The notes beneath the pieces are model-generated. The model searched no databases. It saw only the letters and a program-made list of their open reading frames with translations, and was not told where the DNA came from. From an uncultured Cellvibrio sp. (lineage in GTDB: Bacteria; Pseudomonadota; Gammaproteobacteria; Pseudomonadales; Cellvibrionaceae): DNA of 13,842 nucleotides. Shown piece after piece: positions 1 through 8,700 of the stretch (position 1 is the first letter of the stretch; each line of letters starts with the position of its first letter). A program made the translations under genes and the position numbers. The stretch spans positions 1 to 13,842 of the forward strand of contig CAMLRI010000010.1 in the NCBI GenBank assembly GCA_946482385.1, written 5' to 3'.

Positions 1-1129
1 CAAAACTGCCGGTGCGATAGGGCACATTGCCCAGGCCCGCACTGCCGCAGGTATCTTTTAAATGCAAGCGCCCCTGTTGATCCAATTCTGTGTGGTTGCT
101 GACTATGCCGTTAAAAATATCCTGGGCAATTTTTTTGTATTTGGCCGGCAAATATTGCTTGTTGTAACCCTTGGCAAAGGCATAGGCAAACATGGCACTG
201 CCGGATGTTTCCAAATAATTGCCATAGCGCTCGCCCTGGTCGGTAACCTGGTACCAAAGGTGGCTGGGATGCTGCACCTTTAACAGGGCTTCAGCCAATT
301 CGTTTAACAGCCGGATTAATTCTTTACGCTGCGGATGCTTGGGCGGGAAATAATCCAGCGTGTCTACCAATGCCATGGCATACCAACCCATGGAGCGCGA
401 CCAGAAGTGGGGCGAGAGGCCGGTTTTTTTATCCGCCCAGCGCTGCAAGTGGCTTTCATCCCAGGCGTGGTATAACAGGCCGGTTTTGGCATCGCGGGTT
501 TTGCTTTCAATCAACAGAAATTGGTGGGCAATATCATCAAAGGATTTGGTTGGCTCCTTAAACAATTGCGCATACTGGGCGTAATAGGGGGCGCCCATGT
601 AGAGGCCATCCAACCACATTTGCCAGGGGTAAATATTTTTATGCCAAAAGCCCTGGGTTTTGGTGCGCGGCTGCCATTGCAACTGCAAGCGCAGGGATTG
701 CATGGCGGTTAAGTAGCGCTGATCCTGGTATTTTTCGTAGAGCAGGAATAGCAGTTTGCCGGGGTTAATGGAATCGATATTAAATTCGGTAATTTCGTAA
801 CCTTTGATCTTGCCTTCGCTATCAATTAATTGGTCGACAAAGGTTTTGGCGTAAGCCAGGTAGGCCGGGTTGCCGGTTTTTATATACAGCTTTTGAAAAC
901 CGTAAAGCACCAGGGAATAGGGGTAACCCCATTCAGGTTCCGTTAGCTGTTTAAATTCGCGCATGGTCCAGGCTTGCGGGTGGCGCTGCATAATCGAGTT
1001 AGCCATTAACTCGGTAATTTCCAGTGGCGTTTGCTTGGCCTGCACCTGTGTTTGCGCGCGCGCCAGTTGGGTGGTAGATAGCAGGATAAATGCCATTAAA
1101 AAACTCAAGCCGAGCGTGAATTTTTTCAT
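1..1129 (-). CDS. GH105-type unsaturated glycuronyl hydrolase, 3' end cut by window edge
   Basis: The frame reads from ATG at 1129-1127 to the window edge without a stop (376 codons visible), so the C-terminus, by family length a few dozen residues, is missing. Residues 1-25 form a signal peptide ending ARA|QTQ, pointing to the periplasm or cell surface. The rest is an alpha/alpha-barrel enzyme of the YteR/RhiN kind: EWGYPYSLVLYGF near 66-78, the catalytic-loop motif WQMWLDGLYMGAPYYAQYA at 169-187 with the probable general acid Asp174, GLLYHAWDE at 217-225, and HFWSRSMGWYAMAL at 241-254. GH105 enzymes hydrate the 4,5-unsaturated uronic acid left at the non-reducing end by polysaccharide lyases, typically on rhamnogalacturonan or other glycuronans. 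The start is supported by GGAG nine bases upstream. It lies downstream of a TonB-dependent receptor gene with a terminator between. The family call is secure; the exact substrate is not readable from sequence. Confidence 0.88.
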   Translation of the reverse strand, partial: MKKFTLGLSFLMAFILLSTTQLARAQTQVQAKQTPLEITELMANSIMQRHPQAWTMREFKQLTEPEWGYPYSLVLYGFQKLYIKTGNPAYLAYAKTFVDQLIDSEGKIKGYEITEFNIDSINPGKLLFLLYEKYQDQRYLTAMQSLRLQLQWQPRTKTQGFWHKNIYPWQMWLDGLYMGAPYYAQYAQLFKEPTKSFDDIAHQFLLIESKTRDAKTGLLYHAWDESHLQRWADKKTGLSPHFWSRSMGWYAMALVDTLDYFPPKHPQRKELIRLLNELAEALLKVQHPSHLWYQVTDQGERYGNYLETSGSAMFAYAFAKGYNKQYLPAKYKKIAQDIFNGIVSNHTELDQQGRLHLKDTCGSAGLGNVPYRTGSF

Positions 1130-1148
1130 GATGTTTGACTCCGGGGTT

Positions 1149-1178
1149 AAAAAAAGGCCATCGGCACTGCCGATGGCC
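1149..1178 (-). terminator. Intrinsic terminator between receptor and hydrolase genes
   Basis: A perfect 10-bp stem (GGCCATCGGC / GCCGATGGCC) with a 3-base loop is followed, on the minus strand, by seven T. It starts 27 bases below the TonB receptor stop codon. Its T-run ends only 19 bases before the ATG of the GH105 gene, leaving no room for a promoter in between. It therefore either attenuates read-through into the hydrolase gene or forces that gene to use a promoter lying inside the receptor gene. Confidence 0.88.
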
Positions 1179-1205
1179 TAAGCGGTACATCCGAATAGCA
1201 AAACC

Positions 1206-4097
1206 TTAGAAGGTAGCGCGCACACCCAGGCTAATTTCGCGGCCGGTGTTGTTGATCTCGCGCACCAAATCCAAATCACCTATGGGGCCAGTGGTGTAGA
1301 GGCGCTCGTCTTCTTCGGTCAGGTTGATGATTTCCAGGTTGACCTTGATATTTTCGGTGATGTCGTAAAACGCCGACATATCAACCCGGGTTGGGCCAGT
1401 GGTGTTTTCGGAGAAGTTGCGGTCGCTGCCGGGAATCGCGGTGACGTAATCATCGCGGCTATTCACCACCAAGCGTACGCCGTAGTTATCCCGTTCAAAA
1501 TACACGCCGTAGTTGTAACTGTTTTTCGACAGCCCCAATAGTGGCCCCTTAACATCACCTGGATAGGTAATTTCCGAATCCACATAGGTGTAGTTGGCGA
1601 ACATACCCAAACCATCAAATGGGCTCGGCAGGAAGACGAAGGGTTGCTGGTAATTAACTTCAAAACCATCCAGATCAGCGCCCTCTCCATTCAGCGGCGT
1701 AGTAATGTTCCACTCTTCATTAATGTTCACACCTGCGGCTGGATCATAAGAAGGTGAGCTGGGATCAATTTGAGGATAGGCCGTGGCGACTATGTTTTTA
1801 AGTTCGGGCGATAGCAGGCCAGATACAGTATCGTTGATAATGAAGCTGTCGATATCTTTATGGAAGTAAGTTGCCCCCAGCAGCGCTTCATCCAGGAAAT
1901 ACCACTCAACACTCACTTCGTAGGCATCGGCGATTGTCGGATCGAGGCCTGGATTACCAATAGAGATATTACCGTTGATCGGTGTGGCATTAACGGTTGC
2001 CGTCATACTGGATAAACCAGGGCGAGTCAGGTTGCGGTTTGCACTTGCACGAACCAGAAGGTCTTCGGTAACCTCCAAAGTCATATTGAGCGATGGCAAC
2101 CATTCCGCATAATCACTCTCGCGTTTGGAAGTTACATTACCCGCAACACCAATTGATGAAACATCGGTTTCCACATAGCGCAAACCGGCATTTACATTCA
2201 GTGGCATGCTCGCAACTTGTACTTCGCGATCGTACTCCACATAAATGCCTTTTGTTTTTTCCGTTACATCAAAAGTAGTTGGATCGTTTTTATTCAGGGT
2301 GAATGATCCAGCGTTGTAAGCAGCTTTGGTTGCCGCAAAATCATTAATAACAAAATTGGTGGGGAAGCCGGAAGGCGGATCAATAGCATCGCCATAACCA
2401 CTAGTCACAGCAGAAAGTGTTGTCACCAAACCCAAACTGGCTTCGGTGATGGGCATAATGGTTGAAGTACCGGAACCAGTAGCTACCCTGGCAACAGGAT
2501 CAGTCAATGTACCCGCTGTTGGATCTAGGCGCTCCGAGGTGACTGCGCGATCATTGAAAATAACACCGGTTTTTACACTGGACACATCCAGATCCCAGGT
2601 TAAATCGGCGCGGAAAGTATCATTATCGCGCTCTACAATATCTTTGCGGATAGTCGGTGCGGTGAAGTGGTAGTTGAGTGGATCGGTGATATCAAAACCA
2701 TAACTCATTTCTGCCAAATCGCTGTTGGCGCGGAAGTCATAGGCGAAATAAGTAGGATTCAAACCATTAATGGCCTGGCGGGTGGGCGCTTCGGTATTGG
2801 CATAGCTGGGTGCCAGTGCATCCAGGTTAAAGCGGTATTGCTCCTCGTCATACACGACATTGGCATTACCCAACATCACGTCCAGTTTTAAATTATCGGT
2901 TAATTCAAATTTACTCGAGAGCACCACTTGTTGGAATTCAGTTTCACTGAATTGACCGCGGCTTTCCACACGCGGGGTTACACCGGTAAATTCACCCGCT
3001 ACAGCTACACGACCTGCATCATCCAAGACGATACTAGTGGGGGTAATAGAACCAAAAGTGTTACGGAACTGTGCAAAAAAGTTGTAGGAGGTAACTTCGG
3101 TATCCAATTTTGAGGCGAGATAATCGAGGGTAAATTCCATCCTGTCTGTTGGGCGGAATTGGAAAGAACCTGTCATACCCGTGCGCTCTTGGTCGGTATT
3201 AAATGAATCCATACGGGGCAAACGGGGATATAACATATAATCCAGTGTTTCGTTATCCAACTTGGGATCATCGGGATCCAAATCTGGATAGTTGGCCAAA
3301 GGATTAGGCGTTCCTGTGATATCAACGGTGCTGTCGTTGCCGACAAAAGTGCGATTGGAGTTATCGAAAGGCGATGTAAAACGCACTGTACCAAAACCTT
3401 CCTGGCGGATATTGCGCTCAGATTTGGTAAAGCTCACCAGGGCACCGAGGGTGTCATCATTAAATGTATTGCTGAATAGCGCTACTACGCGCGGGTCATT
3501 TTCACCCGTAAGGTTTTCTACTGCCATAGAGCCGCCGACTACGGCAACTAATCCGGGTTTATCAAACGGTTTGAGCGAGTGTAACTCTACAGTAGAGGCC
3601 AAGCCACCTTCTTCCAGTGAACCCTTGGCAGATTTATGCAGAACAATTTTTCTAAACAGTTCAGCAGAAAATACGTTGAAGTCGAAGTTGCGGCCGCGGT
3701 TAACACCTCCGGAAGAATCCAGACCGCCGGTGCTGGAGGGAACCTCCATGCCATTGAGGGTAGTGGCATTAAAACCTGGGCCAAGGCCGCGTACAGTGAT
3801 ATTGCGCCCTTCACCACCTTCACGCGAAATGGCCACACCCGACAAACGCTGCAGCGATTCTGCCAGGTTGAGATCGGGCATCTTACCTATGTCTTCCGCG
3901 ACAATGGCATCTACATTGTTTACTGCACTGCGTTTGGTATTAAGCGAATTGGCCAAACCGGCACGGATACCCGTGACCATCACCTCTTCCACAGCGGCAT
4001 CGCTGGGTTGGGTTTGCGCCTCTTGTGCATGGCTGGTTGCCGGTAATACCGCAGCCGCCATAGCGAGCACCAGCGGATTGAAAGTAAATCTCTTCAT
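1206..4097 (-). CDS. TonB-dependent outer-membrane receptor (Xanthomonas/Caulobacter oligosaccharide type)
   Basis: This 963-residue protein imports a large ligand, most likely an oligosaccharide, across the outer membrane using TonB energy. Residues 1-24 form a signal peptide (cleavage near SHA|QE). A TonB box, EEVMVTG, lies at 37-43 and is followed by a plug domain from about 57 to 200 containing IGKMPDLNLAESLQRLSGV and the motif ITVRGLGPGFNATTLNGME. The remainder is a long beta barrel ending in the outer-membrane sorting signal ISLGVRATF with a C-terminal Phe. Plug and length match the TonB-Xanth-Caul receptor group, whose members commonly sit in polysaccharide-use loci. There is no N-terminal STN signalling domain, so it should not drive a FecR/FecI-type sigma system. 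GAGGAG seven bases before the ATG fixes the start. The GH105 gene downstream suggests a pectin- or glycuronan-derived ligand; that is inference from context. Confidence 0.93.
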   Translation of the reverse strand: MKRFTFNPLVLAMAAAVLPATSHAQEAQTQPSDAAVEEVMVTGIRAGLANSLNTKRSAVNNVDAIVAEDIGKMPDLNLAESLQRLSGVAISREGGEGRNITVRGLGPGFNATTLNGMEVPSSTGGLDSSGGVNRGRNFDFNVFSAELFRKIVLHKSAKGSLEEGGLASTVELHSLKPFDKPGLVAVVGGSMAVENLTGENDPRVVALFSNTFNDDTLGALVSFTKSERNIRQEGFGTVRFTSPFDNSNRTFVGNDSTVDITGTPNPLANYPDLDPDDPKLDNETLDYMLYPRLPRMDSFNTDQERTGMTGSFQFRPTDRMEFTLDYLASKLDTEVTSYNFFAQFRNTFGSITPTSIVLDDAGRVAVAGEFTGVTPRVESRGQFSETEFQQVVLSSKFELTDNLKLDVMLGNANVVYDEEQYRFNLDALAPSYANTEAPTRQAINGLNPTYFAYDFRANSDLAEMSYGFDITDPLNYHFTAPTIRKDIVERDNDTFRADLTWDLDVSSVKTGVIFNDRAVTSERLDPTAGTLTDPVARVATGSGTSTIMPITEASLGLVTTLSAVTSGYGDAIDPPSGFPTNFVINDFAATKAAYNAGSFTLNKNDPTTFDVTEKTKGIYVEYDREVQVASMPLNVNAGLRYVETDVSSIGVAGNVTSKRESDYAEWLPSLNMTLEVTEDLLVRASANRNLTRPGLSSMTATVNATPINGNISIGNPGLDPTIADAYEVSVEWYFLDEALLGATYFHKDIDSFIINDTVSGLLSPELKNIVATAYPQIDPSSPSYDPAAGVNINEEWNITTPLNGEGADLDGFEVNYQQPFVFLPSPFDGLGMFANYTYVDSEITYPGDVKGPLLGLSKNSYNYGVYFERDNYGVRLVVNSRDDYVTAIPGSDRNFSENTTGPTRVDMSAFYDITENIKVNLEIINLTEEDERLYTTGPIGDLDLVREINNTGREISLGVRATF

Positions 4098-4289
4098 AGC
4101 ATCTCCTCATTATTATTACGTTTGAACTTTATGAAACAAAATTGACTATCTGTTTAGCTTGACCTTGGGAACAGGGATTTTTATTTCGGATAATTTTTTA
4201 AATATTGAAATAAAAATCTTCACGTTTGTGCGCATCTTGTAAACGATGCTTGGCACTCCTAACCACACATTGCCGATAGTTTTTGTATT

Positions 4290-4308
4290 TATAAAAACGT
4301 TTTTTATA
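4290..4308. promoter_or_regulatory. AT-rich palindrome with central CG, possible operator of the TonB receptor gene
   Basis: The core AAAAACGTTTTT is a perfect 12-base palindrome, flanked by TAT and ATA arms displaced by one base. LacI-family operators usually have a central CG in an inverted repeat, and such repressors often control TonB receptor genes for sugars. The site lies about 195 bases upstream of the receptor ATG. No LacI gene is in the window, so the assignment rests on shape alone. Confidence 0.3.
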
Positions 4309-4373
4309 GGTGGTTTTAACCTTGGCATAGGGCACTGGCTAAAACCTGTTGCTAGAAATTCTGTGCTGGCGTT

Positions 4374-4404
4374 AAAAAAAGCCCGCGCTTCAGGGAAGCG
4401 CGGG
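4374..4404 (-). terminator. Intrinsic terminator downstream of the LysR gene
   Basis: The stem CCCGCGCTTC / GAAGCGCGGG is perfect over 10 bp with a 3-base loop, and on the minus strand it runs into seven T. It lies 220 bases below the LysR stop codon with no other gene between, so it most likely ends that transcript and leaves a long 3' untranslated tail. It also insulates the TonB receptor gene from LysR transcription. Confidence 0.85.
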
Positions 4405-4623
4405 AATCACGCTATGAGCAAGTAAAACATAAAATCTGGATCCATCAACTAAGCATTACCTGCTGGTGTTAACCATTCAGCCTGCAACGCAAAAGGCGCG
4501 TCGCTTAAATACTCTGCTGTTGATCAAGAGATAAATTTTGCTATCTCGCCACTACAGGGTTAAGAGGATTCTGCGAGCTTATTGTTGACAAATCAAACCA
4601 ATGGCTAGATAGACCAAGTTAAT

Positions 4624-5535
4624 TTATGTATCAATTTTTGAAGGATCACTTGCAAAGGCGGGCAATACCTCGTGCAAGAAAGTTTCCAGGGCTGGGTTGT
4701 GATTATCTTTGCGGTAGCTGTACACCATTTCCACCGGCTGCGCCGGGGTGGTGATTATTTTGCGCAGCAGTATGTCGTCGAAATGCAGGCTGCAGGCAGA
4801 TTCGGGGATAAGCGCAACCCCTATACCCGATTGCACCAAAGCCAGCATGGTGTGGATTTGCGCGACATATTCCACAATTTGCGGCAACACCTCGGCCTGC
4901 TGGAAACAACTGCTAAGCAGGTTGTGGAAATAGCGCGCCTCGTAGGGTGAGTACATTAAAAACGGTTTGTCTTGCAGGCAATCGAGCCCGGGCTCCTCTG
5001 GCCAGAGTTCGGCCTCCTGTTTGGGTATCGCCAAATAGAGCGCCTCCCTGGCCAGGAATTGGCTTTCCAGATCGCCATCGTGGCTGTGGGGGCGGCCCAG
5101 GCCTATATCCAGGCTGCCGGCGTGCAGCCCTTCCAGTTGGGCACCGGTGACCAGCTCTTTGAGCGTTAGCGAAATATCCGGTGCCAACTGGCGCAGGCGA
5201 CGCACCATGGCCGGCAATAATTGGTAGCCAAAAGAGGCGGTAAAGCCAATAGAGAGTGAACCTTTTTCGCCCTTGGCATTGCGCCGCGCGGTGGCGGCAG
5301 CCTCCTCGGCCAGGCGCAGAATCCGCGCGGCATCGGGAAAAAATGCCTTGCCGGCGGCAGTCAGGCGCACGGTGCGGCTGGTGCGCTCTAGCAGCTGCAC
5401 GCCCACATGGTGCTCCAGCAGGCGAATCTGCCGGCTGAGAGGCGGTTGGGTCATGTTCAAGCGCTCTGCCGCGCGGCTGAAGTGCAACTCTTCGGCCACG
5501 GCCACAAAACAGCGCAATTGGCTAATTTCGAACAT
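4624..5535 (-). CDS. LysR-type transcriptional regulator
   Basis: This 303-residue protein is a typical LysR-type DNA-binding regulator of normal family length. Residues 1-60 form the winged helix-turn-helix with the family signature FSRAAERLNMTQPPLSRQI (19-37), followed by the linker helix and, from about 92 to 295, a periplasmic-binding-protein-like effector domain (SLSIGFTASFGYQLLPAMV, LDIGLGRP, SGIGVALIPES). It resembles the BenM/CatM-like branch, but the effector cannot be named from sequence. I chose the internal ATG at 5535: AGAGGTG lies just upstream, the N-terminus then matches the family (MFEISQLRCF), and the predicted transcription start near 5562 leaves a sensible 27-base leader. 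An in-frame ATG at 5559 would add eight residues but would sit almost at the transcript end. Unusually for this family there is no divergent target gene next to it; the GH31 gene upstream is on the same strand and ends in a terminator. Confidence 0.93.
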   Translation of the reverse strand: MFEISQLRCFVAVAEELHFSRAAERLNMTQPPLSRQIRLLEHHVGVQLLERTSRTVRLTAAGKAFFPDAARILRLAEEAAATARRNAKGEKGSLSIGFTASFGYQLLPAMVRRLRQLAPDISLTLKELVTGAQLEGLHAGSLDIGLGRPHSHDGDLESQFLAREALYLAIPKQEAELWPEEPGLDCLQDKPFLMYSPYEARYFHNLLSSCFQQAEVLPQIVEYVAQIHTMLALVQSGIGVALIPESACSLHFDDILLRKIITTPAQPVEMVYSYRKDNHNPALETFLHEVLPAFASDPSKIDT

Positions 5536-5568
5536 TGATTCACCTCTCATATCAATCATCGAGAACCA

Positions 5569-5596
5569 ATTCTAGGCTTATATCTACCTTTGGCAA
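5569..5596 (-). promoter_or_regulatory. Sigma-70-type promoter of the LysR gene
   Basis: On the minus strand, TTGCCA (5 of 6 to consensus) is followed after 16 bases by TAGAAT (5 of 6). The predicted start point near 5562 lies 27 bases upstream of the chosen LysR ATG. A short inverted repeat AGAA-N4-TTCT at 5562-5573 overlaps the -10 and could serve autoregulation; that last point is speculative. Confidence 0.55.
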
Positions 5597-5640
5597 CTAC
5601 CACCACCTCCGGGGCAACCGCCGGTTATTGCCCAGGCATA

Positions 5641-5679
5641 AAAAAACAGCGGCAAGGCCAAAGCCTTGCCGCTGTTTTT
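5641..5679. terminator. Intrinsic terminator of the GH31 gene, bidirectional in form
   Basis: The stem CAGCGGCAAGGC / GCCTTGCCGCTG is perfect over 12 bp with a 4-base loop and is flanked by A-runs and T-runs on both sides. It therefore has the form of a terminator on either strand. Its evident role is to end the minus-strand GH31 transcript, whose stop codon lies 26 bases away. Confidence 0.9.
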
Positions 5680-5704
5680 CCTCGCCCGGGAATTGGGTTC
5701 CGGA

Positions 5705-8700
5705 TTAGAGGTTGCCGATAGTCACCGGGTTGCTTTCGCCGCGGCGGAATACATTGAGCTTGCCGCATTGGGCGAAGTGGTTGCCCGAGGCGTAAGGCTT
5801 ACCGGGTTGGTTAACGTCGCCTTCCCAGCCGGGGCCGTTGGAGATAAAGGATTTCAGCTCGAACCAGCCATTGACGGTTTTGCTGCAATCCATTTCCACT
5901 TCAAACATCCAGTAGTGGTCGCCCCAGAGGTTGAGCGGGGTTTTGCCATAGCCGTTCACGGCTACTGTGGCGGTTTGGCCGCTGCTCATCCAGGTGGTCC
6001 AGTCCAGGGGCGAACCCACGGCCGCGCTGTTTTGGCCGGTTTCAGTGCCGTGCCAATCCAACTTGGTGTCGTTGATTTTCCAGGGCGCGGTGGTGGCGTT
6101 GCGCATGTTCAAGTGGCGGATGGGAATGGCGCAGAGGTCGCGGTTGGCATCGCAATCGCGGCCCAGTTGGGTGCGGGCATAGCCGTGGTCGATACCACCG
6201 CGGATAAACATATCCTGGCCGACAATGGTGGTGCCGTACATAAACACCACTGTGCGCTGGTAGTCGCCCTCACAGTTGACCGTACAACCGCTGCCAAAAC
6301 GCACATTGAGGGATTTTTCGATGCTGACCGGGATAACGCCGGTGCGGATAAACAGGCGGTCGCCCTCTTTCAGCCAGCCCTTGGCTGTAGTGCTATTGAA
6401 TTGACTGCGGGTGATATTGGGCAGGTCGACACCATCCAATTGCACGCTGGCCACACTGGCGCCGTTGAGCAGGTAGCGCACCTCGTTGTTGCGTTGGGTG
6501 AGCGCGCCTACGTAGTCGCTGCTGGCGGCGCCTATGTGGATGTTCACGCTGTTGCTGGCCGGCTGTTGGCTAATGCGGGTGGCGCGTACCAAATAGTTGG
6601 GCACACCATTGCTGTTGTAGTTGACCAGGTTGGTGCCGTCGTCCTCGTAGAGGGTGAATTCGCTAGCTTCATCACCGGGGAAGATGTTGAGGATCAGCTC
6701 ATTGCGCACCGAGCCATCGCGGCGGTTGCCGAAAATATCCTTGGTTTGGCTATCCACATACATCATCGGGATGATGGCGCCAGCGCGCACAAATACCGGC
6801 ACGCGGTTTTGGCTGTCGGCGGCATTCCACAGGCCCACATTGGCCAGGGTTTGGCCGGTGCTGCTGCTGTGCTTTTGCAGGGTGTGGTAGTTGTACCAGG
6901 TGCCGGCCGGCAGGTAGACATTGCGGCTGGGTTGGAACTGTTGGGTGATGGTGGCTACCAACAGCGATTGACCCAGCATTTTCTGGTCGGCCATGCCGCG
7001 CAGGGCGCTGTCGTTCTGGAAGTAGAAAGCCATGGGCGCAATGACCGGCTCGCCATAGAGGAAGGCGCGGTGTGCCAGCGAATAGTAGTAGGGTGCCAGT
7101 TCATAGCGCTGGCGCAGGTTGATGCGGTTGCCGGCGATATTGCCGATAGCCGCCGGCGAGGTGCGGGTAAGAATACAGTCGCTGCCGCTGGCGCCGGGCA
7201 TGCCGCAGTTGTTGCCGTGGGGGCGCAGGGGAATATCCAACCAGGCGGCGTTGGCAAACCACAGGCTGTACATTTCATCTTCGCTGTAATTGCCGTTGCT
7301 CAGGGCTGTGTCGCGGCGGCCGGTTTCATCGGCCTTGCGCCAGAAACCGCCGATATCCGAGCTGTAGTAGTCCACACCCGCCATGCTCATGTGCATTTGG
7401 TTGTTGTAGTGCAGGTTCATGTGGTCGAGACGGCCGCCAATGTCACCCGACCAGAGGCCGGCGCCAAAGCGCTGGCTGCCCACAGTCCCGGCGCGCGCCA
7501 GGGAGAAGGGGCGGCGCTGTACGCTGTTGTGGTTGCGGCGGTAGCCGTCGTAAATGGATTTGCTCCACAGCAGGTTGTGGACATTGTGGTAATCCTTCAC
7601 GTGCTGGCCGAGGTTGTAGCAGGCGCCGGCGTCATAAGCCTCAGGCTCACCCAAATCCGTCCAGTGGCCCATGACCCCCAGGTCGATCAGGTTGGGTTTG
7701 CGCACCTGGTCGTGCCACCAGTTGGCGGCATTGGTGTTGGACCAGTCGATCATGCCCGATTGGCCGAACCAGTTATTGAACTCTATGGGCTGGCCGTTAT
7801 CGCAGCGGCGGGCAAAGCCATTGCGGCTGAGCAGGCCCTGGTAGTTGGCGCCGCCGATATTGCCCTGCTTGGACACATAGGATTCCTCGATCGCCATGAT
7901 GCCAATATGGTCATTGCGCAGGGCGGCGAGCTTGCTGGCGGCATTGGGGAAACTGCCGGCATCGAACCTCAGGTCGCCCATGGGGGAATAGGGGCTGTTG
8001 AGTTGCGAGGCGTGCTTGAAGCCAAACCAGGCGATGTCCAGCATGGCGCCGTCCACCGGGAAGCCCTGGTTGCGCAGGCCGGCGATGGTGTTGTCCAGTT
8101 CGGTCCAGCTGTCGTAGGAAAATTCCGATACCCACAGGCCAAACACCTTTTTAGGTGGCACCGGCGGGCGGCCGACCAGCTCCATAAAATCGCTGCGCAG
8201 GTTGGGCAGGTTGTTGCCGCTGAGGTAGAAAAGGTTGGTTTCGTTGGCCTCGCGGTTGCGCAGCTGCCACCAGCTGCCGCTGAGGTTGAATTCGGTTTTG
8301 AGCTTGGAATCGACAAACAATGCGTAGTTCAGGCCGTTGTCGCCCAGGGCGTACATCACCGGGAACTGCAGGTTGGGCGCGGTGCCGCCGGCGTATTTGC
8401 CATCGCTGTAGGTAATGTTGCTGAAGCTGGTGCCGTGGCTGCCGCTGGTGCCAAAGCCGCCTTCGGCCAGGCGCTCGCCGTTAACCTTGCCGCCATTGGT
8501 ATAGTCGATGGGGCGCCAGTTTTGGCCCAGGCCATAAACGCTGTTAACGCCGCGGTTTTCCACCGCAACACCGCGCCAGGTGGCGTCGAAGATGGCGGGG
8601 CAGAGGGTGGCGGTTTGGCGGTTGCCCTGGTTAATTTCCACCAGGTTGATACAGCCGCTGGCGAAGGTAACCCGCAGTTCGCGGGTTTCAAAACCATTGC

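Larger units (their letters stand above)
4098..4623. other. 526-base gene-free stretch between TonB receptor and LysR genes
   Basis: No convincing gene is present on either strand. The half next to the receptor (4098-4330) is strikingly AT-rich and is presumably its minus-strand promoter and leader; I could not pick out a confident -35/-10 pair. It contains the palindrome listed at 4290-4308. The half next to the LysR gene holds a terminator (4374-4404), a 6-bp inverted repeat GAGATA-N8-TATCTC at 4528-4547, and a minus-strand stretch of 24 sense codons closed by TAG (4449-4523) that reads like a protein tail but has no start. Much of 4405-4623 is probably the 3' untranslated region of the LysR transcript. 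Confidence 0.7.

Noticed and set aside
3292..4125. Plus-strand open frame of 277 codons over the start of the TonB receptor gene
   Set aside because: It is antisense to the well-conserved signal peptide, TonB box and plug; its own translation has no family features.
4146..4328. 60-codon minus-strand frame in the receptor upstream region
   Set aside because: Lys/Ile-rich product from AT-rich DNA, no Shine-Dalgarno site, overlapping the probable promoter region.
5536..5559. Earlier ATG for the LysR gene
   Set aside because: The predicted transcription start lies about three bases upstream of it, while the ATG at 5535 has a good Shine-Dalgarno site and the family N-terminus.
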